Source: Chamaelirium japonicum
Taxonomy: Eukaryota; Streptophyta; Magnoliopsida; Liliales; Melanthiaceae
NCBI GenBank assembly: GCA_947650365.1
Contig: OX393549.1
Coordinates: 25,555,851 to 25,619,850, forward strand
DNA length: 64,000 bases
Reading direction: 5' to 3'
Of the stretch, positions 1 to 10,476 are shown piece after piece. Both the position numbers and the translations under genes were made by a program. The notes under the pieces are model-generated. The model had not been told where the DNA came from, did not search any database, and saw only the letters and a program-made list of their open reading frames with translations. Positions within the stretch are counted from its first letter, which is position 1. Each line of letters opens with the position of its first letter.

Positions 1-72
1 CGATCCAAACCGAACCAAATAGACCGGTTCGGTTCGGTTTGGCGGGTCAACCCGAACCGATGAACACCCCTA
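1..72. mobile_element. Right end of hAT-type MITE (GGTTCGG-rich family)
   Basis: The window opens inside a GGTTCGG/CCGAACC-rich sequence that ends in ACACCCCTA. It matches in style the two complete elements at 47561-48011 and 50146-50614, which end in the same kind of TIR and have 8-bp target duplications. Only the right end is present, so its own target duplication cannot be tested. Confidence 0.5.
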
Positions 73-287
73 AGAAATCGAACCCACAACCTCCTCACAG
101 AAGCATCAATTGCTTGAGGGCTAATCCCCGAGCCCGTACTTTTTCCAAGCCTTACTAGTCAGGCCTCGGATGCGTGGCTCTATGTTTCAACGGGACGGAT
201 AGCCCTCTCTATTTGCAACCGGGTTCCATTGCATTTATACATGGTGATCAGCGTTGTTGAAGCACGTGCGTCGTGTGCGTATCGATC

Positions 288-585
288 CGGGATTCTAGGA
301 TTTCAGAATCCCTAAAAAAGATGGAGAGCCTGTTTGATATAATCCGATCCCAAAAAGGGTTTCTTCACATAGCCCAAAATGTGCTCCTATGAGCCCGAAG
401 CCTCGATTTTGGGCTCCGGAAAAATGACTCAAGCATGTTTTGAGTTCTCTGAAGAAACCCTTTTTGCGATCTGGCTGTATCCAAACAGGTTCTTCATCTT
501 TTTTAGGGATTCTTGGCTCCCAGAATCTCAAAATCCCAAATCTAACAGACCCTAAAATCGTGGCTCCAGGATCCGGAGCCTTTTT
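288..585. mobile_element. Foldback MITE with long inverted arms
   Basis: The left arm (about 290-385) is the imperfect reverse complement of the right arm (about 430-560). Both arms carry AATCCCTAAAAAAGATG, CCTGTTTG and AAAAAGGGTTTCTTC in the same order. The two short ORFs that overlap on opposite strands here are a by-product of the inverted repeat. A foldback with no coding capacity and a loop of a few tens of bases is characteristic of a MITE. Superfamily and TSD are not clear. Confidence 0.6.
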
Positions 586-1085
586 TTTTATTATTCTTTT
601 ATTCTGCACAACAAGAATCCTTGAATCAAAATCCTATCCAAGATTTACTAACTTAAAGAAAGAAGGGTTAGAATTCTAGGGTTTGATGGTTGGTGTCTGA
701 ATTCCTAGCTGATGAACATCATGCTACTCTTTGTGTGGCCAATGGTGCAGGGTGACAACCTACAGAGGCCATTACTTAAATATCCACTTGTGGGGGGTGC
801 TTGTTAATTTTCTATTCTGGGCTCTTTACTGAATTGCATCACTGATTACATCAACCAGTTGGCTAAGCTGCGCATTGCTGCTCCCAATCATCACACATTA
901 AAGAAAAAAATGGTTAGAGTGATGACAGATCAAGTGATGGAATCGCCACGAAGCTTCGTGGGTTGTCGTCGCGAAGGCGGATCGGACGTGGAGGCCTTGC
1001 TTACCAAGCATCCTACAAGGGGAATCGGACGTGGAGGTCTAGCATTGTCCCTCTTTGACAGAGTTGCCTTGATCAACTATCCGTA
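586..1085. other. Unassigned intergenic DNA
   Basis: There is no convincing gene. A 76-codon plus-strand ORF at 859-1089 contains a short internal duplication (GGAATCGGACGTGGAGG and a near copy about 50 bp upstream) but no recognisable domain or splice context. Confidence 0.4.
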
Positions 1086-1260
1086 CTAATCTTAGAGGGT
1101 TGACATCAAGTTGATAACCGATTGAAAAATATTGTCGATCTCATGATCAACACCGTCTTGATAGGATAAAACATGGATGATGACAACGATGATGACGAAT
1201 AACAGAAAACACCACCACACAAGCATTCGTGTCTGATTATCAACTCCCTTAACCTTCTTG
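1086..1260 (-). repeat. SINE-like dispersed repeat, copy 1
   Basis: Read on the minus strand, this shows a CATCATCAT run, then TTTTATCCTATCAAGA, and later ATGTCAACCCTCTAAGATT. The same order occurs in plus-strand copies in P450 introns 3 and 8. No internal coding capacity. A SINE or LINE 3' end is the likeliest source; pol III boxes were not identified. Confidence 0.5.
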
Positions 1261-1484
1261 TTAAGAAACCCCACCAACCCCAATTGTGAAAAGGATATAA
1301 TGAACGAAAAAAAAAATACAAGAAAATCAACCAAATGCAATCACATGGAGACACAAGATTTGCAGGGAATAATCCATTCGAAGAAAAAAAAAAAAAACCA
1401 CAAAGCCGCACCAAATCTACTATGCTCTCAGGCAAAAACGAATAACAACAGGCGCAGAGAAGACGATGCCCCTAAAGAGCTTTA

Positions 1485-1640
1485 GACCATCTCCAACAGG
1501 CTCCTAGGTGTCTTCCCTATTCTTGGGGCTCCAAGTTGCCATGTAGGCAAAGTATAGAGTGGAAATTGTAGAACACTCCAGCAGGCTCCTCAAATCTCTC
1601 GTTATTTCTTGAAGAGATCAAATGCTCCTTGATCATCACA
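1485..1640. repeat. MITE-like repeat with CTCCAACAGG/CTCCAGCAGG motifs
   Basis: The stretch starts with AGACCATCTCCAACAGGCTCC and repeats the motif as CTCCAGCAGGCTCC about 95 bp later. Such motifs are common in plant non-autonomous elements. Ends and TSD were not resolved. The following sequence to about 2160 shows nothing recognisable. Confidence 0.3.
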
Positions 1641-2168
1641 GCAAGGGGCTATTCGGAAAATTAACAATGTCCACTCGTATGTAGCTAGGGCTACATAGGC
1701 TGTCCGCTCCAATCATCCGGCTCCACAGAACTCAAACACTTCTATTGCAGGTTGTTGGTGTCGCTCATTGCTCGAAAATCAGCGTTATTGGAAATCGTAG
1801 CGATTATTAGAAATTGAAGCTGCATTCCAGAATCTGTTATCGCATGTAACAATTCAACCGCATACGAGTTCTATGCTGTCTGTTTTCGCGGGCAGGCGGG
1901 TAGGTCGAGTGCCCACATAGAATCCTTGTGCAGCTGTTCTTGGACTCCTAATGAGATAGGGGATCCAGTCCATCTATGTGGCCATTGTGTTGCTATGGAT
2001 GCTTGAGCAGTTAGACTAGAGAATCTTGAAACCACCCATTGTCCCTAAGATTCTCAACCACAATCCAAAGCCCAAGAGGTCCCCCAAAGGCTGTTGGGTG
2101 ATTCTGAACATAACAATAAATAAAAGCAAGTAGATTAAAGGGTGTGATATTTATGCTGAGTCAACTTT

Positions 2169-2441
2169 CCTTGCTCTCTTTCCCTGGTCTTCAGTTTTTT
2201 TTTTGAAATTCCTGGTCTTCAGCTTTGGGAATCCCTCTCCATGTCTTCTGCTTGGGGAGGGGGGGGGAGGGGGGGCTATATATAAGCTGCAAATGTACCC
2301 TCTTCCAAACCCAACAGCTCTCAAGAAACAAGAAGACTGGCATCTCTTATTTTTTGAGGATACTCATACATACCACCTTCAAAGCAGCCAATGCATCTCA
2401 AAGGAGCACAGCTTGGATGGCTTGCAGCTAAGACATGTGAG

Positions 2442-2500
<59 letters not shown>

Positions 2501-2559
2501 CTTGCTTTCTTTCCCTGGTCTTCAGCTTTGGGAATCCCTCTCCATGTCTTCTGCTTGGG
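2169..2559 (+). repeat. Duplicated 60-bp block around a CT microsatellite in the P450 promoter/leader
   Basis: A block beginning CCTTGCT and running through CCTGGTCTTCAGCTTTGGG to TCTTCTGCTTGGG occurs at 2169-2256 (itself partly doubled) and again at 2500-2559, right after a (CT)n tract at about 2450-2500. One copy lies upstream of the TATA box and one in the probable leader intron, so the promoter region has undergone local duplication. Confidence 0.7.
2277..2286 (+). promoter_or_regulatory. TATA box of the P450 gene (candidate)
   Basis: TATATATAAG follows a G-rich run and lies about 600 bp before the start codon. Transcription would start near 2310. A candidate leader intron runs from GTGAGT at 2437 to CAG at 2831 and would remove the CT microsatellite, leaving a short upstream ORF (ATG at about 2391) in the leader. 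Inferred from sequence only. Confidence 0.45.
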
Positions 2560-2879
2560 TTCATACAAATGCCTAAATCTTTTAGAACATAAAATTCACC
2601 GGGTATGATTTTGATCCTTGGAACGATCAAACGCTTGGAAGTTTACTGTAATTCTCCTCTACCAATGATGAAAATGATAGGGCCAATCACTTGGAAGTCT
2701 TCTCTTGCTTAAGATGAATATGAATCGAAGGAAAACAATGATCTTGAATCTAGCACTAGCCACCACAACACGAAGGGCTAATCGGAATGATGCAACAGAT
2801 ACTCTGTTTGATGTAATTTCCTTCCGGACAGGTGATTAAGCAGCTCCAAATTCTCAGGGAAATACTTCGCTACTATAGA

Positions 2880-5800
2880 ATGGAGGACGGTCACCTCATC
2901 CTGTGGTTGTTCATGGCCGCCGCGTTCATATTCTTGCTGGTCCCTCTTCAACTGTCTCGATGCAATCGCAGAAGGAAGCGCGGTAAGCTTTCGATCAAAT
3001 TGCCGCCTGGGGACAGTGGCTGGCCTTTCATCGGCGATAGCCTCGAGTGGTACAGGGCTGTGTCGAGTTCTCATCCTCCGAGATTCGTTGAAAAGCAAGT
3101 TAAGAGGTACTACTCGGTAGAAGCAATCAGATAGCTAGATCGCATCAGGCATTAATATGATCTGAACTTAACTGACAGGTACGGAAGAATATTTACCTGT
3201 AGCCTGTTTGGAAGGCAGGCTGTGGTTTCGGCAGATCCGTGCTTCAACCGATTCATCATGCAGAATGAAGGGAGGCTGTTCCAGTCGAGCTACCCGAAGT
3301 CCTTCCGTGATCTGGTCGGGAAGAACGGGGTGATCGTCGTGCACGGTGAGCAGCAGAGGAAGCTCCATGGTATCGCGGTGAACATGATGAGGCTGGAGAG
3401 GCTGAACCTCCACTTCTTGGGAGATGTCCAGATGGTTATGCTTCAAACATTGAACTCCTTCCATGACAACCAGGTCATCGTCCTTCAGGATGCCTGCAGG
3501 AAGGCAAGTGTATAAATTTGCTTCTCTTGTTGTTTCTAGCTAAAGATTGGATCAATTAAAGTGATGGCTTGATTTCCGCTCTCCTTTTTTGAAGGTTGCA
3601 ATTAATCTGATGGTTAATCAGCTTCTGGGAGTTTCTAGCGAGTCTGAAATCAATGAGATGGCATGCTTGTTCTCCGATTTTGTCGACGGTTGTCTCTCCC
3701 TACCAATCAATTTTCCTAGATTTGCCTACCACACTGCCATGAAGGTGATTTATCTCATCATCATCATCACTATCATTATCATTATCCAAGTCTTATCCTA
3801 TCAAGATTGGCTTGACAATAGGGACCATATACTAGAATTTTCTAACCACATGTCAACCTGACTTCAACCCTCCAAGATTGGTGTCAGAAATCCAAACCAA
3901 GGAAACTCAAAAAGAAAGGGGCAATCCAAGAAATCTGAGAGGGTGGGTTAACAGGTAGGGAGACCTATCTTGTTGGTTACAAACTTACAATCACATGCAA
4001 CCAATGAGCAACCTTCCAAAGTCCCCCCTATGTTAGGAAAGAGTCTTGACCAAGAGGGCAGACCTATCTATATCCTCCAAGGTTCCCCTACACTAGGAAA
4101 TAGCCATGACAAAGAGTGTAGAATCATTAAGACTTGTCTCACGTATACGAGGACGATTTACGAATCCTTCTTCCTCGGTCATTTCTGGCCATTAAATTTT
4201 CAACTAGCAAACTACAACCGTGCTGGTTTGTTTTTCTAAATCCTAAACCCTAAGCCCTAACAGTCATATGTATAACTTAAAAAAAAAAAATCACATGAAT
4301 TAACAATCCTATCTTGTCTAATGAGCACAAATATTAGTGCTTGAAACAAAGAAGGAAACCTCTTACCAATTGTCTAGCTCATTCCTTGAACTGAGGTTTG
4401 AACATAGCAGGCAAGGGAAACTATCATCAGAAAGATCAAGAAGACAATAGAGGCCAGGAGACAGCAACCTGGATTAGCATCAGCAAGTGGACTCCTAGGA
4501 AGACTAGTGGAGGAAGAGAACTTATCCAACGATGCCATTGTAGATTTCGTCATAAACCTCATATTCGCTGGAAATGAGACGACCGCTAAGACAATGCTCT
4601 TTGCTGTTTATTTCCTCACCCACTGTCCCAAAGCAATGGAACAACTGCTGGTAAGGACAAATTACTCGCAATAACTTTTTTTTAAAAAGCTAATCACTCT
4701 TGTCGGATTATGACCTAATCCCTCCCCCGCCTGCATCAAATGACCAACTACTAGTACCCGAATTTTCTGATATGTTAATGTTGTAATCTCTAAACAGGCT
4801 GAGCAAGAGAGCTTAAGAGGCACTGGACATGACGACATGCTTGTGTGGGAAGATTACAAGTCAATGCCTTTCACTCAATGTGTAAGAATCTTAATTCAAG
4901 CCTTCTTACTTTCCATTGAAAAAACCAGGTGTTCTTTACAAATAAAACTCAAATATAAATGAAGGGATACCCTCTCATCTCTCGTATATGGGGGACTTGA
5001 GGTAGAGCACCTATACATCAGAAGATCATTATCATCCAAACCTTTATTCCACAAGGTGGGGTTGATTATAAGGAAAATTAAGAAAAAATGACAAGAATTT
5101 TCTACCCTTACATATAAGATCAAACTTAAAATTGAAAATCATTCCAGTTGATCAATGGGATGTTAAGGCAAGTAGGAGCAAGTAATTGGGACATCATGAG
5201 TTGCATTCTTATATTTCACTCATGGGAACTTGATATGTCTCTTAGAGTTGATGTCTCATCCAACAGTGATACATGATTAGCGACTAATAGGGCGATATGA
5301 TACAGGTTATTGATGAAACTCTTAGACTTGGGGGTATTGCAATTTGGTTGATGAGGGAGGCAAAAGAGGATGTTGAATATCAAGGTAAATGCACTTTTTG
5401 TATTCCCATACGTCATCCAATTCAGTTTGAGATCTTCCTTTGTTTCCAATATTAGTAGGCTTAATGTTTCATAAGTGTCAGATTGTTATGGAAAAGTTAT
5501 TTTCTTTGAATAGGCAACATAAGTCCTAATTTACGTTGATATGGTCAAATTTCACCTGTTTGCCAGATTTTGTTATCCCAAAAGGGTTCTTTGTAGTTCC
5601 CTTTCTCTCAGCAGTTCACCTGGATGAGAGCCTATACCCAGGAGCTTTAAGTTTTAACCCTTGGAGGTGGATAGATGAGGAGAACAAGGTTAGTTTTGTG
5701 TTTCCCAATAAGTTTTTCAACATTTGAAGTAACCTGATGGATCCTATTGTTCCGATCAGAAAGCATGAATTTAGTCTATATTCTAGTGTACGTCACGAAT

Positions 5801-8299
5801 ATCTGTATCACTTTTAAATAGATCAGTCATCATCATCATCACTGCCACCACTTCAGATAGCTCCAAATACCGTAATTTCATCAATGATGTTAGATACCCT
5901 TTCACCTCAAAACCGTGAGGGTATCTAACATGGTATCAGAGTTGGCCTGTCTCCTGCTCCTGCTCCGGGTGCTCCCCACCGATTGTGCCTTGCCACGCGT
6001 GCTCCGTGTGGGAGGATCCTTGCCACGCGTGCTCCGCGTGAGGGAGAGTGTTGACGATAGTCCCACATCGGTGAGGGAGGCACCCATCACCCGCTTAATA
6101 TACCCCCTGTGGACCTCCCCTTAGAACCCGGGTTTTGAGGTGCAAGGGTATCTAACAAATGAAAATAATCAAATTGTGTTTGTGTAGATCTAAGCATGTT
6201 TTGTTTATATGTAAATGTATTCCCTAACAAATTTCCAATTTTTTCCTCTCTTTTTCCCCTACTCAAGGAGAAGCAAAATTGGAGAACAAGTCCCTTCTAT
6301 ACACCCTTTGGAGGGGGTGCTCGGTATTGCCCAGGGGCTGAACTGGCTCGACTTCAAATTGCTCTCTTTCTGCACCATTTTACCACCAAATACAGGTTTA
6401 TATATACCCCTTTATGGTTTCCTGTGAATCTACAAAAAATCGCAATTCAAATTTACTCCGATAAAAATTCAAAATTATACTTTGGGAAAAAAAATAAATG
6501 GTCAGCATTTTAAGAGGCTAGAACTAGAATATATGCTGATTAGGTCAATAACAATGATAAATTTAAGATTGCATCAAACCACATACCATACTCATTCATG
6601 CCAACTTCACAGTTCGTCGCTCATTTTTTATAAGGGCTATATTTGTTGTGAATGCCACGGTTAAAATTTTTGATTTCGACCAAGATTTTGACACTGCGGG
6701 GATATGGAAATGGAAATACTACGTGGAAATATTTCGACAACATGTAAATATTGCAACTTTATAGAAATGATCAAATATTGATTAAATGATAAAATTTTAA
6801 CAAAATCTAGACAATCATAAATGAAACATAGATATATACTTTAGAGCACTTAAACCGTATCTGTACACTATTTAGGGGTGTGCGGCTCCACATATAATGT
6901 ATTTTTATACATGCTATACAGATACATAACAGTCTAAGATATACAACATATCCAACAAGTGATTTTATAAAATATTAAGATCAGAATTTCTAATTTTTAT
7001 TTAGAAAACTCCAAATTTTCAAAAGGTAAATCCAATAAATTTTGTGATTGATCCCTAAATGCAGTGTAATATTATCAAATCTTGATAGATGTGATGTATT
7101 TGCACCATCATCTTATCAATTAAACTGCTATAAATGAATTAATTGAAAAGTCAAAGAGTCATTGTTTTTTAATATTTTGGAAAAGAACTTTGAATCCCAT
7201 CTAACAAATGATCGATGCATTTTTTTGTTGATTTGATCTTCTTAAATTTGTGATAGATGGGTACCAAAGTAATTTTTTGAAGAAAATCACACCGAAGAAG
7301 TCAAACAGGCTGCTTATAGGATTTTGGGGTTCAAAATTTAAGGAAAGTGGAAGTTTTTGAAATATTTATGACCCCCATATTTCGTTTCGAGGGGCAGAAA
7401 AATGAAATTATTTCGCAAAATTTTGAGAAATGTTGAACTATGATTAGTGCAACTTTTTTCATATGTTTTCATGTAACTTCTTTTGGTTATTATCTATATT
7501 TGTTAAAACCTTGAGGTCATCTTGCCCATCCATTCCAATTCCGCACTTTTGCGCAAGGAAAATCAAATTTTCTTTCTTTAAATGCAATTTCCCTCACACT
7601 TTCATACGTGCCTATGCCCTATGACAGAAACTATAAATCGGCTTGTAAATATCATATCATATGTATGTGTCTAAGATGTATTTACACATGTTCGCATGAA
7701 TGCTAAATAGCACTGTCATGGCATATGCATAGTTCCTTACTATCCAGCCATCATCATCCAACTTGTCCCATCAATATGGGATCGGCTATAAGGAAGATTG
7801 ACAAGAATTTTCTGATGACAGCCAAACTAACATCAACCCTACCAAGGCAACTTGGCAAAAGAGAGGGATGCCACGAAACCTGGAAGGCCTGTTGGCTTGT
7901 AGGGAGACTTACCTTAGAGGTTACGCAGCTTACGCTCATAAAATAGGGAGCAACCCTCAAATCTTCCCTTAGATTAGGAAAGAGTCTCGACATAGAGGAA
8001 AGAAGGCAAGAATTGACATAGGGAACATCATTATCTTTGTGGCGCAAATTATAAACGAAAAAGCTGAAATGAAACAACATTCCTACAGTTGATTTCCATT
8101 GTGCACTAAATATTCGACAAAATTTCACTAGTGATAAGAAAAAAAGTTACAACAAGATGAAGTGTTCTGATATATTTCTATGAACAATTTGAACAGGTGG
8201 ATCCAACTCAAGGATGATAGGATGTCGTTCTTTCCTTCGGCTCGACTAGTGAATGGATTCCAGATCCGTATAGCCAAAGTCTTCGGAAGCAATTCTTGA
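2880..8299 (+). CDS. Cytochrome P450, CYP85 clan (CYP90/CYP720/CYP724-like), 9 exons, intact
   Basis: Exons are 2880-3106, 3179-3503, 3595-3744, 4411-4650, 4798-4881, 5306-5384, 5567-5688, 6268-6395 and 8197-8299. All phases agree and give 485 residues, the usual family length. The ATG at 2880 was chosen because a hydrophobic anchor (residues 6-25) and the KLPPG hinge (40-44) follow it; an in-frame ORF extends upstream to 2832. The I-helix AGNETT lies at 287-292, the ExxR motif ETLR at 346-349, FNPWRW at 398-403 and the haem loop FGGGARYCPG at 423-432 with Cys430. All catalytic landmarks are present. The product should be an ER-anchored haem monooxygenase. CYP85-clan members oxidise brassinosteroids, triterpenoids or diterpenoids; the tail (NWRTSPFY, SFFPSARLVNGF) seems nearest CYP720-type sequences, but the subfamily and substrate are not settled here. 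Intron 2 appears to be GC-AG (AAG|GCAAGT at 3504). Introns 3, 5, 7 and 8 carry repeat insertions while no exon is damaged. Confidence 0.9.
3757..4110 (+). repeat. SINE-like dispersed repeat, copy 2 (P450 intron 3)
   Basis: A CATCATCATCATC run is followed by AAGTCTTATCCTATCAAGAT, then ACTTCAACCCTCCAAGATTGG, GTAGGGAGACCTATC and TTAGGAAAGAGTCTTGACCA. The order matches copy 4 at 7745-8010. It lies wholly within the intron, in the same orientation as the gene. Confidence 0.6.
5030..5115 (+). repeat. SINE-like dispersed repeat fragment, copy 3 (P450 intron 5)
   Basis: CATCCAAACCTTTATTCC, GGTGGGGTTGATTATAAGG and TGACAAGAATTTTCT match the 5' half of copy 4 at 7745-8010. The remainder of the repeat is missing. 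It is confined to the intron. Confidence 0.5.
5888..6157 (+). mobile_element. TRIM/SMART-type small LTR element in P450 intron 7
   Basis: A 270-bp insertion is bounded by the 5-bp duplication AATGA (5883-5887 and 6158-6162). It starts TGTTAGATACCC and ends GGGTATCTAACA. After the first 43 bp comes TGGTATCAGAG (5931), which fits a primer site for initiator-Met tRNA. The 3' part contains AGTCCCACATCGG, a motif common in plant TRIM LTRs and shared with the element at 49698-49925. It has no coding capacity and would move only with help in trans. Confidence 0.7.
6658..7445. repeat. Degenerate AT-rich repeat with TTTCGACC/AAATTTCG motifs (P450 intron 8)
   Basis: ATTTCGACCAAGATTTTGAC at the left and ATTTCGTTTCGAGGGG with ATTATTTCGCAAAATTTTG at the right resemble the block at 27465-27600, which has TCGGTCGAAATACTGAAATT and TTTCGGCGAAATTTTAGG. 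This suggests one diverged non-autonomous element. Ends and TSD were not found. Confidence 0.3.
7745..8010 (+). repeat. SINE-like dispersed repeat, copy 4 (P450 intron 8)
   Basis: CATCATCATCCAACTTGTCCC, GGGATCGGCTATAAGGAAG, ACATCAACCCTACCAAGG, GTAGGGAGACTTACC and TTAGGAAAGAGTCTCGACA occur in order. This is the longest well-preserved copy after copy 2. It carries no gene. Confidence 0.6.
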
Positions 8300-8599
8300 G
8301 CCGTGATTTTTTTACTAAATTGAGCTATACTTGAAGATTTTGTAAATGATATGACATTAAATATTTTTTAAAAAATTACATGCTTTTGTAAATCCCTGCT
8401 TTAAAATGCATGCATAAGATTATGTATACATATGTACACTAGCAAACACTGCAGGGTCATCTACAAGAGATGATAGCATCAATGGGACTGTAGTGGACCA
8501 CTACCCATTAGGTTGAGAACACTTCATTTCCGTGTAAAAGATTAAGCATCCTGTCCCTCAGACTAAGATAAACACAAGGAAGAAATCAGGTGGACTCAC
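8300..8599. other. P450 3' flank, AT-rich
   Basis: This should contain the P450 3' UTR. AT-rich sequence such as TAAATATTTTTTAAAAAATT follows the stop codon, but no single polyadenylation signal stands out. No other gene was seen. Confidence 0.4.
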
Positions 8600-8746
8600 C
8601 TCGTAGCGACCCTCTTTAAAACTGTTTACGGCAAGGGATAATAGTGCATGGTACCTATATTTCTTCCAAAAACTAATGATCTCATCTGTGAAAGATTTAA
8701 GATTTCCCACAAAGTTTCTGCCTTTGGTAATTCCCCATGCTCAACC
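8600..8746 (-). pseudogene. Exon-like piece of an unrecognised gene
   Basis: On the minus strand a strong acceptor (TTTTCTTCAG, next to 8746) is followed by an open stretch ending in GAG|GTGAGT at 8600. One frame reads through residues such as KGRNFVGNLKSFTDEIISFW and on to SFKEGRYE before the donor; it has a protein-like composition but a stop near the acceptor, so the true acceptor may be a few bases in. No neighbouring exon was recognised on the minus strand between 8300 and 10476. It may be a relic or a captured exon; the family is unknown. Confidence 0.3.
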
Positions 8747-8749
8747 CTG

Positions 8750-10471
8750 AAGAAAAGAGAGCCAACACAATTTTTCAGCATCTGATCATGTACGTACACA
8801 TGGATAATAGATAATTATGACAAAATACATGGTATATCGTATTATATAGTTGTTAATAACGATGTCATAATATGAACTTCGACTGAAATGTTACACGGAA
8901 ATAAGAACAACACAAAGTGATCCATAATAATCAACATATTAGTCAGATAAAACCAAAGAAGAAGAGCAAGAAAAATGTCAGCACAGCAATACCAATGTGG
9001 GGGTTTGGGTTTGGAATTATCAGTGTAAGCCTGAGCCTAATCTGGTATTCTAATTCTTAAGTTTGAACCCTGGTCAGGCCCAAGTTGGGCTAGCATCTGT
9101 TAGGTTCAGGTCACTTCAGACCACAGATCAACAAGCTAAATCCAGCCCAACAGGCCCTACTTTAGTCTAGCCCAATATTGGTTCACTCATCTAATTAAAC
9201 ATGAAAGCATTAATATTATTCCTTTCTATTGAGGTAAAAGTTGATTTATGGGAGACCCAGGGTTGCCTCAGCGCAACTGACCAGACCATACAGGAGGAAC
9301 AAGCCCAATTCATATCAGAAGCCTGGCAAGCATCAGCTGATCCCGCTGACCTACCCATTAAAGGCTGGTTATATACATTCAGCTGGTAGTTTCATTGCAT
9401 CATGCTTGTACAATAACCATAAGCATCAAACAAAAATTGTAATTTTCTCGGTTTCTCATCAATCTCTTGTAAATAAAACTATTAAAACGGATCCCTTTGT
9501 GAATTTAAGATTGTTTTTGGATGGCTGGTGATCTTCTCGGCCTTCTCCATGCTTCTCTCCAATAAATGATATCAGCTTTTCTTGTAGCCAAGAATTTATA
9601 AAGAAAAAAAAAGGAAGTTTAATAGTTATACTTTAAAGGTCCATTGATATCTTTAGGAGTGATAAGATGGTATTATTGCCGACACAATCTTGTATTCCAA
9701 CATGTAGACCAATTCATGCAACAATAATGTTTAGATCAATGTAAAGTATCACCTCAAACAAGTCATACTGTTATAATTTTCAAGGATTTGTCAACTCTCT
9801 TTTTTGTGAAATAGTTACAATGGTAACTATACAGATCATATTGTGAACTTTTAACGAACTAACATGAATTAGAAGTGAATTACTGAAGATAATAGTAAAC
9901 TTTGATAGCGACAATAAGTATAAAGTAGGAACAAGAGTTATCACGGAAATTACTATCGAGGTTAGGTAAACAATGTGCAAGAAATTTTATTGTAGAATGA
10001 TGATATCCAAGTAAAACAATTAGTAAAAGGTTCTGCTTCTAGAAATCGCATAATCCCAGAAGTAAAATTGGGGATCTTGGTTTGAATGGGACATGTAGGG
10101 AGTCCTAGTTTAAGTGAAATCAAGCATCCTAGTATGAATCGGGTGGTCTACAAAAAAAAATTCTTTTTTTTTGGTGTCTTTTTCTTGTTGTAATTCTTGG
10201 ACTCATTTTCTTGTCACTTTTTAAGTTAATTTAGGAGACTTATTCTAGTAGGAAAGTATTTAAAAGAGTCCTATTATCGATTTCAATTGGAAAACTATAC
10301 TAATCTAACTGAAAAGGTAATGAAAGCCAGAGGGATATGATGTACTATACGAAGGGACCTTTGACCACCAAATTTAATGAAACAATTCTCGAGTTTTCCT
10401 CTCATCGATGTTGCATACAATATCCTTGGTGAGATGTCTCAAATATTCTGGTGTGAACACTAGGGCGCGAC
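8750..10471. other. AT-rich intergenic DNA
   Basis: No gene could be supported. About 9000-9190 has GGCCCAA/TTGGGCT repeats reminiscent of a worn hAT-type MITE like those at 47561 and 50146. The short ORFs at 9201-9531 and 9780-9980 lack domains. The stretch ends at the target site of the Ty3 element. Confidence 0.4.
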
Positions 10472-10476
10472 ACCTC

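Noticed and set aside
859-1089. 76-codon ORF
   Set aside because: No domain, no splice context, internal duplication; unsupported.
5148-5171. Sequence resembling a P450 ExxR exon (LINGMLRQ) after a CAG
   Set aside because: The true exon with VIDETLRLGG lies at 5306-5384 with correct phases, so this is chance similarity.
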